Shown here piece after piece: positions 25,561-33,994 of a stretch of 64,000 nucleotides of DNA (its first letter is position 1; each line of letters begins with the position of its first letter). The notes under the pieces were generated by a model. That model worked only from the letters and a program-made list of their open reading frames with translations. It did no database searches and was not told where the DNA came from. The position numbers and the translations under genes were made by a program. The DNA comes from Bacillus sp. S3. Its GTDB lineage: Bacteria > Bacillota > Bacilli > Bacillales > Cytobacillaceae. The stretch spans positions 4,399,501 through 4,463,500 of the forward strand of contig NZ_CP039727.1 of the NCBI RefSeq assembly GCF_005154805.1. The letters run 5' to 3'.

Positions 25561-26373
25561 TTATTCTGTTGTTGGACGAGGGAGTTCGTCTCTTTTCGTC
25601 TTCGTTAGATAGAAGACAAGGCATAAAATGATGACAAGGAAGATTGCACTGGTTCCGACCGTACCTAAGCCAAGACCTCCATCTTTACGAGGCTGTGACA
25701 AAAAGTCGCCAAGTGAAGCACCGAGAGGACGAGTCAAGATGTAAGCGATCCAGAAGGACAGTACAGCATTCAGCTTAAAGCCATAATAAGCGACTGTAAC
25801 CACTGCAATTAAAATAGCGAACATAAGCGCAGATTTCCAATAGCCCATGTTCAGACCCTCTGCTATAAGGTCACCTGCAGCCGTACCTAAAGCGAAAGTG
25901 AACAGAATGGCCAACCAGTAGAATGCTTCCCGCTTCGTAGTGTAAATGGAGTGAATGGAAAGTGTCTTTTCACTCGTGTACCAAGCAATAAATGCTGCCA
26001 ACAATGCCATACTGAAGATGATTGTAGTCGTCACTAGAGACACTCCAAGATTGTCCACCAGATTATCGGTTACAAGCGTACCAACAATGCTAATCATGAC
26101 AACCGCAAGCCAGTAAATACTTGGCACATATTTCTTTGCCCGGAACTGAAAGAAAAGAATAATGAGCAGAAGGACAGCCATAACTATTGTCGTATTTGTT
26201 AATCCCCAGTTTAGGTTAAAATTCAGAAAGTCTGCTGCTGTTTCTCCCACAGTTGTAGCCATGATCTTGATCACCCAGAAGAAGATGGTGACTTCCGGAA
26301 CCTTGTTCAATAACTGCCGGCTTCTAGATTGATTTCTCCTATTATTACCGTCTTTTTCTCCAGAGTAGTTCAT
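25561..26373 (-). CDS. COG4705-type integral membrane protein
   Basis: 270 residues from the ATG at 26373, which has GGAG nine bases upstream; an ATG at 26424, three bases after the DedA stop, would add 17 residues but has no clear site. About eight transmembrane helices. Two-fold internal repetition is visible: KVPEVTIFFWVIKIMATTVGET near the N-terminus and REAFYWLAILFTFALGTAAGD in the middle. The family (COG4705, uncharacterised membrane-anchored proteins) has no known function. It sits between DedA and PAP2 genes on one transcript. Confidence 0.8.
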   Translation of the reverse strand: MNYSGEKDGNNRRNQSRSRQLLNKVPEVTIFFWVIKIMATTVGETAADFLNFNLNWGLTNTTIVMAVLLLIILFFQFRAKKYVPSIYWLAVVMISIVGTLVTDNLVDNLGVSLVTTTIIFSMALLAAFIAWYTSEKTLSIHSIYTTKREAFYWLAILFTFALGTAAGDLIAEGLNMGYWKSALMFAILIAVVTVAYYGFKLNAVLSFWIAYILTRPLGASLGDFLSQPRKDGGLGLGTVGTSAIFLVIILCLVFYLTKTKRDELPRPTTE

Positions 26374-26427
26374 TTTCTCACTCTCCATATCTTTTTTCAA
26401 ATAATTGTTCCTTCTCTGTCCCATGAT

Positions 26428-27027
26428 CTATTTCATATCATTCTTCTTAAATTTCCATTTATACCCGACATAACCAATCACAAAAATAATTGCAATGATG
26501 ATGACAGGGGTAATGTAAGGTTTGGCTGCTTGATTAATTTGCTCCCAATTCGTTCCTAATGTCATTCCTAAATAGAGAAAAAGAACAGACCATGGAATAA
26601 TGGCAACTACAGTATAGATGCTAAATTTTGCAAACGACATCCGGGCAATCCCTGCAGGAATGGATATGGCATGTCGTACAACAGGAATAAAGCGTGCTGT
26701 AAAAATCACGCCTGTCCCATATTTGCTAAACCATTGTTGGGCAAGATCGACATGATGCGGCTTGATCAAGATATACTTTCCGTACTTATTGAGAAACGGT
26801 CTCCCCCCATATCGCCCCAGCCAGTATAAAAACCACTGGGCAATCAGACCGCCGATTGTTCCTGCAATTACTGATCCGATAAATGAAATCTTTCCAATTG
26901 AAACTAAATATCCACCATAGGCTAAGACGATTTCACTTGGGATCACCTCTACCATTAAACCGAGAGCAATTCCTAAGTAGCCAAGGTTTGATAGCAAATC
27001 AAAGATGGACTGAATAAAATGGGACAT
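26428..27027 (-). CDS. DedA-family membrane protein
   Basis: 199 residues. DedA marks: LMVEVIPSEIVLAYGGYL in the first re-entrant region, GRYGGRPFLNKYGKY, and FTARFIPVVRHAISIPAGIARM with the conserved arginines. DedA proteins include undecaprenyl-phosphate and phospholipid flippases that need the proton gradient. Together with the PAP2 gene downstream this suggests carrier-lipid recycling, since PAP2 dephosphorylates and DedA returns the lipid. That link is inference. Confidence 0.88.
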   Translation of the reverse strand: MSHFIQSIFDLLSNLGYLGIALGLMVEVIPSEIVLAYGGYLVSIGKISFIGSVIAGTIGGLIAQWFLYWLGRYGGRPFLNKYGKYILIKPHHVDLAQQWFSKYGTGVIFTARFIPVVRHAISIPAGIARMSFAKFSIYTVVAIIPWSVLFLYLGMTLGTNWEQINQAAKPYITPVIIIAIIFVIGYVGYKWKFKKNDMK

Positions 27028-27082
27028 AATCTACCTACCTTTTTTTAAGAATTTCTATTGTTGTTTTGGGAACCGGCCCCTA

Positions 27083-27769
27083 TCAACCTTTAAACCGGTA
27101 GCCGGCGCCCCATACGGTTTCGATGTACTGCGGATTGGAGGGGTCGGCTTCGATTTTTTCACGTATTTTTCGAATATGGACGGTTACGGTGGAAATTTCC
27201 CCTATAGAATCATAGCCCCATAATTTTTCAAATAACTGTTCTTTGCTAAAGACACGGTTTGGATGAAGGGCCAAATGGGTGAGGACATCAAACTCCTTGG
27301 TTGTAAAAACCACCTCTTGGTTATTGACATACACCCTTCTTGGCGCCTGATCAATCCGCAGCCCCCGGATCATAATACTGTCACTTTGGGATTCCTTTCC
27401 AATCAACCGCTGATACCGCGAGAGATGCGCCTTCACCCTAGCGACCAGCTCACTCGGGCTAAAGGGCTTGACGACATAATCATCAGCACCCAAGCCCAAA
27501 CCGCGAATCTTATCGATGTCTTCTTTTTTGGCAGAGACCATCAGGATTGGGATATCCTTTTCGGTTCGGATTGCTTTGCAAATGTGAAAGCCATCCACCC
27601 CCGGCAGCATTAGATCGAGCAGCACCAGGTCGATATTTTCACTTAGAGCGATGTGCAGGCCGTCATCGCCTGTTAAAGCAATCTCAACCGAAAATCCCTC
27701 TATTTCTAAGTAGTCCCGTTCAAGCTCGGCAATACTCTTATCATCTTCAATAATTAAGATGCGTTTCAC
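27083..27769 (-). CDS. OmpR-family response regulator
   Basis: 228 residues. Receiver domain (E8/D9/D10, phospho-acceptor D52, LDLMLPG) and a C-terminal winged helix (about 130-226, ending VWGAGYRFKG). Its start overlaps the end of the kinase gene, which precedes it, so the order is kinase then regulator. The ABC exporter genes directly upstream on the same strand are the likely target, as in many Firmicute detoxification modules. Confidence 0.9.
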   Translation of the reverse strand: MKRILIIEDDKSIAELERDYLEIEGFSVEIALTGDDGLHIALSENIDLVLLDLMLPGVDGFHICKAIRTEKDIPILMVSAKKEDIDKIRGLGLGADDYVVKPFSPSELVARVKAHLSRYQRLIGKESQSDSIMIRGLRIDQAPRRVYVNNQEVVFTTKEFDVLTHLALHPNRVFSKEQLFEKLWGYDSIGEISTVTVHIRKIREKIEADPSNPQYIETVWGAGYRFKG

Positions 27770-29223
27770 TGTTCTTCACCTGCTTTTTTTAACGTAAAAG
27801 AGATCGTTGTTCCTTGTTCTTGCACGCTTTCTGCCCAGATGGAACCATGATGTTCTTCAATTATCCGCTTCGCTATCGATAAGCCCAGTCCGCTTCCGCC
27901 CTTTTCCGTTCCCCGCGCCATATCGACTCGATAAAAGCGGTCAAAGATCACCGTTAAATTTTCTTCTGCAATCCCTGGGCCGTTGTCCATCATGCTGAAC
28001 AGAACATAATCCCCTGCTGTCGATAAATGAAACGACAGCACTTTGTCCGGTTTTTCAATATACTTCAATGAATTATCGACAATATTCGTGATCACCCGTT
28101 TCAGATGCTCACGGTCCCCTATGATAAGATAGTCGCCTTTTTCAATCTTTAGGGTCAGTTCCACCCGCTTTTCCTCCAGATCAAAGCGAAGCTCTTCGAC
28201 AAAGTCCTGCAGGTAGTGATCGAAACGGATTTTTTCAAAATGAAAGGGAAGCCGCTGCAAGTCAAGTTTCGAGTATAAAAAGAGTTCATCAATCATATGA
28301 TCCAATTCAACTGATTTCGAATGAATTGTTTGAATGTAACGGCCAATTTTTGCCGGGCTGTTGGCGACGCCATCTCTGATTCCTTCCACATATCCTTTAA
28401 TGGTCGTAATCGGTGTTTTTAAATCATGTGAAATATTTGCAATCAGTTCTTTCCGATTTTCCTCATAGGCGAGCTGGGTTTCAATCGATTCTTTTAAACG
28501 AACCCTCATTTCTTCGAATCCTTGGGCAAGCTGACCCATTTCATCTTTAGACTGGACCGGAATGGGCAGTGTCAGATCGCCTTCTTTCATCCGCTTGGCC
28601 GCCTTTTGTAACCCGCGAATCGGACGGATGATACTCCTTGACACATAGTAGGTCAACAATCCATTCGTCCCGATTAACACAATGAGTAAACCAATAAATA
28701 TTATTGGGAAGGAAGTACGTACGAAATTGGCAAAACTGCTGGCATCGGTGACAAAGAACAATGAACCCTCTGCCCCATCAGGATAGTAAAAATCAAGCTT
28801 TTTGATCGAGATAAATTGATGATCAATTCGTTCGACCGGGTCCACTTCGCCAAACAAGCCGAATGGTGGCAGTTCACTCATTTCTAATCCTTTTAATTTT
28901 GCGGGTACATAGATCATTTGCTTGCCTTTTCTCACTACTAATGAAGTCCCGCTCATTTGATTTAATTGACTGTTAATCTGCTTTAAATAAGCCCGTTCCA
29001 AAAATGCCCCCGGGTTTTTCATAGTTTCCTTGTGCAGATCAATAAATAATTGATTTTTTTCTGTCATATTATTGTGATGCTCCGGCGGCAGGTAGATGTT
29101 TCGCAATTCTTTAATATCCCCTCTAAACAGCAAGGCCACTAAAAACGCAGATAGGCAAACAAAAATGATCGGGACGAGAATCATGGCAAGATTGGATAAT
29201 AAAAGTCTTAAACGAATGGACAT
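27766..29223 (-). CDS. sensor histidine kinase
   Basis: 485 residues. Transmembrane helices at about 8-33 and 171-194 enclose a roughly 135-residue extracytoplasmic sensor. HAMP about 195-248. H266 in ANISHDLKTP is the phospho-acceptor. The ATPase domain has the N box (VDNSLKY), DNGPGIAEE and GGSGLGLSIA. The long sensor loop makes it different from the intramembrane-sensing BceS type. It is encoded 19 bases after the ABC permease. Confidence 0.9.
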   Translation of the reverse strand: MSIRLRLLLSNLAMILVPIIFVCLSAFLVALLFRGDIKELRNIYLPPEHHNNMTEKNQLFIDLHKETMKNPGAFLERAYLKQINSQLNQMSGTSLVVRKGKQMIYVPAKLKGLEMSELPPFGLFGEVDPVERIDHQFISIKKLDFYYPDGAEGSLFFVTDASSFANFVRTSFPIIFIGLLIVLIGTNGLLTYYVSRSIIRPIRGLQKAAKRMKEGDLTLPIPVQSKDEMGQLAQGFEEMRVRLKESIETQLAYEENRKELIANISHDLKTPITTIKGYVEGIRDGVANSPAKIGRYIQTIHSKSVELDHMIDELFLYSKLDLQRLPFHFEKIRFDHYLQDFVEELRFDLEEKRVELTLKIEKGDYLIIGDREHLKRVITNIVDNSLKYIEKPDKVLSFHLSTAGDYVLFSMMDNGPGIAEENLTVIFDRFYRVDMARGTEKGGSGLGLSIAKRIIEEHHGSIWAESVQEQGTTISFTLKKAGEEQ

Positions 29224-29242
29224 CTAAACACTACCTTCTTCA

Positions 29243-29977
29243 TTAGAATTCCTTTTGACTAAACTTATAATAACCTAGTGTGAAGAATAAGGCCCAAAAT
29301 GATAAAAGATAAAGGGATCTTCCGAAAGTTGCGCTATTCAACCCATTATTGATCCAGCGTTGATACCAGTTATTATCGTATACCGGCAACCACTCGGCGA
29401 CGGTTGGAACAAGATAGGTCAGAACAACCATGACTAAATAAAGCAATATTGAAAAGGTTAGAACCTTGCTGCTAGAGCCCACCCATTGGGCAAGGAAAAC
29501 GAAGAGGATTCCCATTGCCATTAACGGAAACCATGAGAGCAAAAACGATGATAGACTTACTAACAAACCACTAAAGGTAAAATTCTCAAGCCAGATGGCT
29601 CCTGTTATCAATGAAGATAGACAGACAATGAGCAAAAGAGTCAATAAGTAGATGCCGGTACAGATGAGCTTGGAAGTAAACAGCTTGAACCGTGAGAGCG
29701 GCCTGACAAGTAGGAAGGATAGTGTCTTTTGCTCTTGTTCCCCTGCAAACATGTCACTGACGCAAAGCGCTAATAATAACGGCATGTAAAAGGTGACCGC
29801 TAAACTTAAAATCACTAATGGGAACGACTCCCCGTCAAAGGCTGTGAAGCCAAACCTGCTTTGCATCATTTGAATAGCAGGGCCGGTGAGTAAAGGGAAT
29901 AAGGCTGAGAGGCATAACAAGACAATCGTTGATTTTTTCCGTACTAATTTGGTCCACTCATTTGACAAGTTCAGCAT
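29243..29977 (-). CDS. ABC-2 type permease
   Basis: 244 residues with six transmembrane helices. GEQEQKTLSFLLVRPLSRFKLFTSK is the ABC-2 coupling segment. The ATG lies inside the 3' end of the ATPase gene (20-base overlap), so the pair is coupled. It works with that ATPase as an exporter. It is smaller than the ten-helix BceB permeases. Substrate unknown; the linked kinase suggests an antimicrobial or envelope stress signal. Confidence 0.88.
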   Translation of the reverse strand: MLNLSNEWTKLVRKKSTIVLLCLSALFPLLTGPAIQMMQSRFGFTAFDGESFPLVILSLAVTFYMPLLLALCVSDMFAGEQEQKTLSFLLVRPLSRFKLFTSKLICTGIYLLTLLLIVCLSSLITGAIWLENFTFSGLLVSLSSFLLSWFPLMAMGILFVFLAQWVGSSSKVLTFSILLYLVMVVLTYLVPTVAEWLPVYDNNWYQRWINNGLNSATFGRSLYLLSFWALFFTLGYYKFSQKEF

Positions 29978-30701
29978 GCTCGATCACTTCCTTCCCTTTC
30001 CGAATATGGGTAATATAATAGGATTCAAAGGTTTCCCCTTTTGCTAATTGACTTTTCGCTACTTCCCCTATTATTTTCCCTTTTGATAATATGGCGATTC
30101 GATTACATAAACGCTCCACCTCATCGATCAAATGAGTAGAGAGTATAAAGGTGACACCTTTCTCACTAGCCAGGCGGCTGATAAGCTCTTTAAAATCAAG
30201 TTTTCCTTCAATATCGAGACCGTTTGTCGGTTCGTCTAAGATCACCAAAGACGGGTTGGAAAGCAGGGCCGCTGCCAAATATAAGCGCTGGCGCATTCCA
30301 GTTGAAAAGGATTTCACCTTTTCATTTTTATGCGCCTCCATTCCGACCCATTGGAGCACTTCATCGATTCTTCCTTTTTCAAGTGATGGATAGAACCGGG
30401 CTACGACTTTTAGGTTTTCATAGGCAGTAAAATAATCAACCGCCTCCACACCGCTGATGAGCGTGCCAACCGACTGCATCGCTTGTTCAAACTGTTCTCT
30501 TACGTTGTACCCATTTATCTTAACCTCTCCCTGATTAGGGTGGCATAATGCCACAATACACTTCATCAGCGTTGTTTTTCCGGCACCGTTCGGACCTAAT
30601 AGCCCGAAAATTTCACCCTGTTCGATGGTAAAAGTAATATTTTCCACCCCACGTCCATCTTTATATTGCTTCGTGACGCTTTTCACTTCGAGAATCGGCA
30701 T
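29958..30701 (-). CDS. ABC transporter ATP-binding protein
   Basis: 247 residues from the ATG at 30701, which lies eight bases after GGAG; a GTG nine bases earlier would sit too close to the site. Walker A GPNGAGKT, signature SFSTGMRQRLYLAAALL, Walker B LVILDEPTNGLD, and STHLIDE with the switch histidine. First gene of the ABC exporter and two-component operon. Confidence 0.92.
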   Translation of the reverse strand: MPILEVKSVTKQYKDGRGVENITFTIEQGEIFGLLGPNGAGKTTLMKCIVALCHPNQGEVKINGYNVREQFEQAMQSVGTLISGVEAVDYFTAYENLKVVARFYPSLEKGRIDEVLQWVGMEAHKNEKVKSFSTGMRQRLYLAAALLSNPSLVILDEPTNGLDIEGKLDFKELISRLASEKGVTFILSTHLIDEVERLCNRIAILSKGKIIGEVAKSQLAKGETFESYYITHIRKGKEVIEHAELVK

Positions 30702-30821
30702 ACAGCTCACTCCTTTTTTACGGTTGTTTTATCTCAACAAGCTCCTTGCTTGAAATATTCAAGTTTTAAAAACAAGGACAGTGGAAAGGCTCCCCCGCCC
30801 TCGTTGTTTTACCTTTGCAAA

Positions 30822-31721
30822 TTAATCTTCATGTCCGTCATGCTTTTCTTGTACGTTGACAACTTTTTTGCCTGTTAAATCAACGCCTGTTACCTTTGCC
30901 TGATTTAATTGATCAAATTTGTTTGCAAGCTTTAATACAAGGTCATGGTGCGTACCGTTTACATCGTCACCGGAAACATAGATAGTAGCTTCTTGCCCAA
31001 CTAAGTATTCACTATTATCCACAACACCGTTTAGGACAACACGGGAAACGTTTATGTTGTTTTTCAGCTGCGGAACCTGTGGTTTTAAATCGGCAAACTG
31101 CAATGAACCAAATTTTGCCTTTTCATGCCCATCCTTCTGCTGATCGATGTTTTTCAGGAAGAAGGACACAACCGCCTGTCCAACGGCAGGGATTTGATTT
31201 TTAGACAGATCCAGCTGCAATTCTGTCTGTCCATTGGCGCCATCTTTCGTGGTAATCTTGTCTTGATAATTTTTTGTAATCGCATCAAAGATCGCCTCTA
31301 CATCTTTTTGCATTTGCGGTGAAAGGTTTTCATCTTTATGTTCCTTTCGGTTAGCCTCATGCTTATGTTCCGCTTCTTGTTTGACATAGTAGTTATCATC
31401 CTTGCTGCTCTTCACAACGGTCTGATCTGCCTTTGAAAAATAGTCGACCTTTGTCGTATTACCGCCATTTGTCACACTGATGGTGCTATTGCCGGATTCA
31501 TCCTTTACATTTAATGTGTTCAAGGAATTCACCTGGTAAATCTCCTTGCCGTTATCCGTTAGGGATGCTGTGGTATGGGCGGTAAAACTGTCGACCGTGT
31601 GCGTTTTCTTCACAGACGTTTTGAACAGGTCGTATCCCGATGTGGACGCAGATGCCGATAAAACACCTCCTGCCATTAATAATCCACTGATGCCTGCAGC
31701 AGCCAGCACTTTCTTGTTCAT
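30822..31721 (-). CDS. secreted protein of unknown function
   Basis: 299 residues. A signal peptide (1-26, GGVLSASAS) without a lipobox cysteine. The mature part is a beta-rich repeat-like fold (SLTDNGKEIYQVNSLNTLNVKDESGNSTISV...) interrupted by a Lys/His/Glu-rich stretch (about 112-130) and ends in HDGHED, so metal binding is possible. No family recognised; the pattern recalls lipoprotein-type substrate-binding domains. It lies 120 bases upstream of the ABC/two-component operon on the same strand and may be a partner. The ribosome site is GGAGGAGG. Confidence 0.65.
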   Translation of the reverse strand: MNKKVLAAAGISGLLMAGGVLSASASTSGYDLFKTSVKKTHTVDSFTAHTTASLTDNGKEIYQVNSLNTLNVKDESGNSTISVTNGGNTTKVDYFSKADQTVVKSSKDDNYYVKQEAEHKHEANRKEHKDENLSPQMQKDVEAIFDAITKNYQDKITTKDGANGQTELQLDLSKNQIPAVGQAVVSFFLKNIDQQKDGHEKAKFGSLQFADLKPQVPQLKNNINVSRVVLNGVVDNSEYLVGQEATIYVSGDDVNGTHHDLVLKLANKFDQLNQAKVTGVDLTGKKVVNVQEKHDGHED

Positions 31722-31816
31722 TGACGTTCCTCCTCCGATTAATTTGATGTTACAGGATAATAATAGACAAATACCCTAAACTGGCTATTAATGAAATATT
31801 AAAACTTTCTTAAATA

Positions 31817-31863
31817 AAAAAAGTGCCAGGTACCTTCCGTTTTTCTGGAGGGTGCCTGACACT
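31817..31863 (-). terminator. terminator of the FMN reductase gene, with GTGTCAGGCACC motif
   Basis: On the minus strand GTGTCAGGCACCCTCC pairs with GGAAGGTACCTGGCAC, followed by seven T. The same GTGTCAGGCACC word occurs in a hairpin at 35369-35397. Confidence 0.82.
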
Positions 31864-31875
31864 CGTATTTATTGA

Positions 31876-32418
31876 TTATTTGATCCTGTTATACCAATTA
31901 ATAAAGTTATCAACTACCAAATCGATAAATTTAATCGTTGGTTCATGAGTAAGATTTCCTGCTTCATCAATTTTTTCATGAACGGCTCCTACATATACTT
32001 CATTTCCAGGTAGCAGCGGTGAGCCAATCCCTGAGGAAAATAAAATATCCCGTAAGTGCTGTTGAGCACGAACCGTTCCCAGTGCCCCCATTGTCGTGCC
32101 CATGATCCAAGATGGCTTACCAATCATGACTTTATCCACACGTGATAACCAATCCATCGCATTCTTTAATACGCCAGGGATGGAATAATTATACTCCGGA
32201 GTTACCCAAAGAACAGCGTCTGCATTCGCTACTTTGCTTTTAAATTCAGTCACTACTTGTGGCGGGTTTAATTCGGTATCCTGATCATAATGTGGCAGGT
32301 CGCGAATACTTAGTATTTCAATATCCATGTGCTCTTGATACCTTTTTTGCACATACTTCGCCAGTTTTAGGTTATATGATTCCTTACGTATGCTTCCAAC
32401 GATTGCAACGACTTTCAT
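31876..32418 (-). CDS. NADPH-dependent FMN reductase
   Basis: 180 residues with a flavodoxin-like fold: GSIRKESYNLKLAKYV phosphate loop (8-23), TPEYNYSIPGVLKNAMDWLSR (about 74-94) that stacks on FMN, and TMGALGTVRAQQHLR. The family covers azo-, chromate- and quinone-reducing enzymes. A MarR-type regulator gene lies just upstream on the same strand, and a TCAATATATCA site precedes this gene, so it is probably derepressed by a reactive compound. It has its own terminator. Confidence 0.88.
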   Translation of the reverse strand: MKVVAIVGSIRKESYNLKLAKYVQKRYQEHMDIEILSIRDLPHYDQDTELNPPQVVTEFKSKVANADAVLWVTPEYNYSIPGVLKNAMDWLSRVDKVMIGKPSWIMGTTMGALGTVRAQQHLRDILFSSGIGSPLLPGNEVYVGAVHEKIDEAGNLTHEPTIKFIDLVVDNFINWYNRIK

Positions 32419-32450
32419 AATTCATGGCCTCCAATGATATTGTAAATTGG

Positions 32451-32461
32451 TCAATATATCA
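32451..32461. promoter_or_regulatory. candidate MarR operator before the FMN reductase
   Basis: TCAATATATCA resembles the palindrome TTGATATATCAA in front of the marR-type gene and lies 33 bases before the reductase start. Confidence 0.4.
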
Positions 32462-32479
32462 CTATTTTGTATGGTCTGA

Positions 32480-32911
32480 CTATAAAATATTTACATTCCC
32501 TCGAATTTTCATAAGCAGTCTCCGAAGTTCCCCTATCTCTTCTTCTGTCATTCCGTTATTGAGTGCTTGAATGATGTTTTTATTGATTGGAATCACATCA
32601 TCGCCAAGTTTTCTCCCCTCTTCTGTGAGATAAACTTCAACAGAACGCTTATCGTTTGGACATGATTTTCTGCGGATATAGCCTTTTTTTTCAAGTGTTG
32701 AAATCATTCGAGCAATACCGGCTTTATCTTTATTCAATTTCGCAGCCATTTCATTTTGGGAGATTCCTTCTCGCTCCCAAAGAAGAGCCATTAATAAATT
32801 TTGCTCATTTGTTAACTGAATTGCCTTTAATTTATCATTTACAAACTTCGTAATATCTAAATCAACTGCGTGAATCATAACGCCGATATTGTTTAATGGT
32901 TCGTATTTCAT
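32480..32911 (-). CDS. MarR-family transcriptional regulator
   Basis: 143 residues from the ATG at 32911; AGGGTG lies six bases upstream, which rules out the GTG at 32920 that overlaps that site. The winged helix (about 45-100) has ISQNEMAAKLNKDKAGIARMISTLEKKGYIRRK as recognition region and wing. The dimerisation helices are at both ends. It probably represses itself and the FMN reductase that follows 61 bases later, by way of the TTGATATATCAA palindrome 18 bases before its start. Confidence 0.88.
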   Translation of the reverse strand: MKYEPLNNIGVMIHAVDLDITKFVNDKLKAIQLTNEQNLLMALLWEREGISQNEMAAKLNKDKAGIARMISTLEKKGYIRRKSCPNDKRSVEVYLTEEGRKLGDDVIPINKNIIQALNNGMTEEEIGELRRLLMKIRGNVNIL

Positions 32912-32928
32912 AGCCAGCACCCTATTAG

Positions 32929-32940
32929 TTGATATATCAA
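32929..32940. promoter_or_regulatory. candidate MarR operator (12-bp palindrome)
   Basis: TTGATATATCAA is a perfect 12-bp palindrome between the marR-type start and its presumed promoter. Confidence 0.5.
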
Positions 32941-33047
32941 CAGTCCATAAAACTTATTTTACTGAAGGCAAAAATTGTTGTCAAAATAATCGCTTCTTAA
33001 GCTTAGTTTCGCCAATTTCATACATTTTATGAGACGAGAGTTGTCCA

Positions 33048-33686
33048 CTAAATTTCTTTCGAGGAAACGGGCAAAAACAGTTTAATCCCGCGTTTATTAA
33101 ATGGCAGGATTTTTAGATCGGCCATCAAATGACTGATGTATCCTGCAAGACAGGTATAGAATACTCCGTCAATTCCAAGTGACTCTTCTAATTTGGCAGC
33201 GATGACTCCGAAGTAAATGACTCCCACTATCGAATGGGTATAACTGCGGTGCGATACAAATGAAGCAATTAAAATATAAATCCCAAGCAGGATCAACCAT
33301 GGTTCTTGTAAAGAGACACCCCCCACAAGTACACCGACACCTGTGATTGTTAGCATATGTTTTTGCTTGAGCTTTGAGGCTGCAATCATCATACTCAATC
33401 CAATGACGATCCCAAACCACTTCTCTGTAGCTCCGCCCTCAAAAAAACTATAAAAGATCATCAGGGCTCCAATTAGCTGGGCAACCGTTTGAATTACCTT
33501 ATGAGATAAGGTGATTTTGCCGCGAAGACTGCCATCAATGTCAAGATCAGGCATTAACCCAGATACTGCTCCTAAACCTACGAATAAGAGCGTCGTAGAG
33601 GGAGAAGCTTGAAACGTGTTGGCAACGATAAATCCTGTCGCCGCTCCTAATGCTGCATGTGCTGTACCGTTCAATTGTATGTCCAC
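33048..33686 (-). CDS. YdjM-like membrane-bound metal-dependent hydrolase
   Basis: 212 residues with five or six transmembrane helices. Family motifs (COG1988/YdjM): AHAALGAATG near the N-terminus, LMPDLDIDGS, SHRSYTHSIVG and YISHLMADL, whose His and Asp residues would bind a metal at the membrane face. The reaction is unknown; the E. coli member is LexA-controlled. It is monocistronic. No SOS box was noticed upstream. Confidence 0.85.
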   Translation of the reverse strand: MDIQLNGTAHAALGAATGFIVANTFQASPSTTLLFVGLGAVSGLMPDLDIDGSLRGKITLSHKVIQTVAQLIGALMIFYSFFEGGATEKWFGIVIGLSMMIAASKLKQKHMLTITGVGVLVGGVSLQEPWLILLGIYILIASFVSHRSYTHSIVGVIYFGVIAAKLEESLGIDGVFYTCLAGYISHLMADLKILPFNKRGIKLFLPVSSKEI

Positions 33687-33871
33687 CTTTAATTAATTTG
33701 TTGTGAGTATTTTACCTAAGCACCACCACACTTTATTTATTCTACACCAAAACACTTGTTCTGTTTAGTGAGAAATATATAAAGATATGGCACGACCATT
33801 TAAGGGGCATAAGAAGCTTCATTTCTTTAATTGAATATTACACACAATTTTCACAAACCTTTGTATAGATT

Positions 33872-33968
33872 GCCTAAGAAGCATTGGTAAATATTAGTGT
33901 TACTATACGATGACGGTGAAAAGAATCCCTCCTAGAATAAACGTGAAGCCTTAGATTGGTAATGCTTC
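33872..33968 (+). promoter_or_regulatory. structured leader candidate upstream of the codB-like gene
   Basis: GAAGCATT (33878-33885) can pair with AATGCTTC (33961-33968), closing an 83-base element just before the ribosome site. CTAAG (33874-33878) can pair with CTTAG (33950-33954), crossing the first helix, so the two are alternative or form a pseudoknot. ATTGGTAA is directly repeated at 33883 and 33955. It does not match the purine, TPP, PreQ1 or guanidine riboswitches as I know them. The rest of the 308-base gap (33687-33994) is AT-rich with nothing recognised. Confidence 0.35.
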
Positions 33969-33994
33969 AAAAAAACACAAAAGGAGGAAAATTT

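Noticed and set aside
33872..33968. Purine or TPP riboswitch before the codB-like gene
   Set aside because: The conserved blocks of those aptamers are missing; only an unclassified pairing pattern remains.
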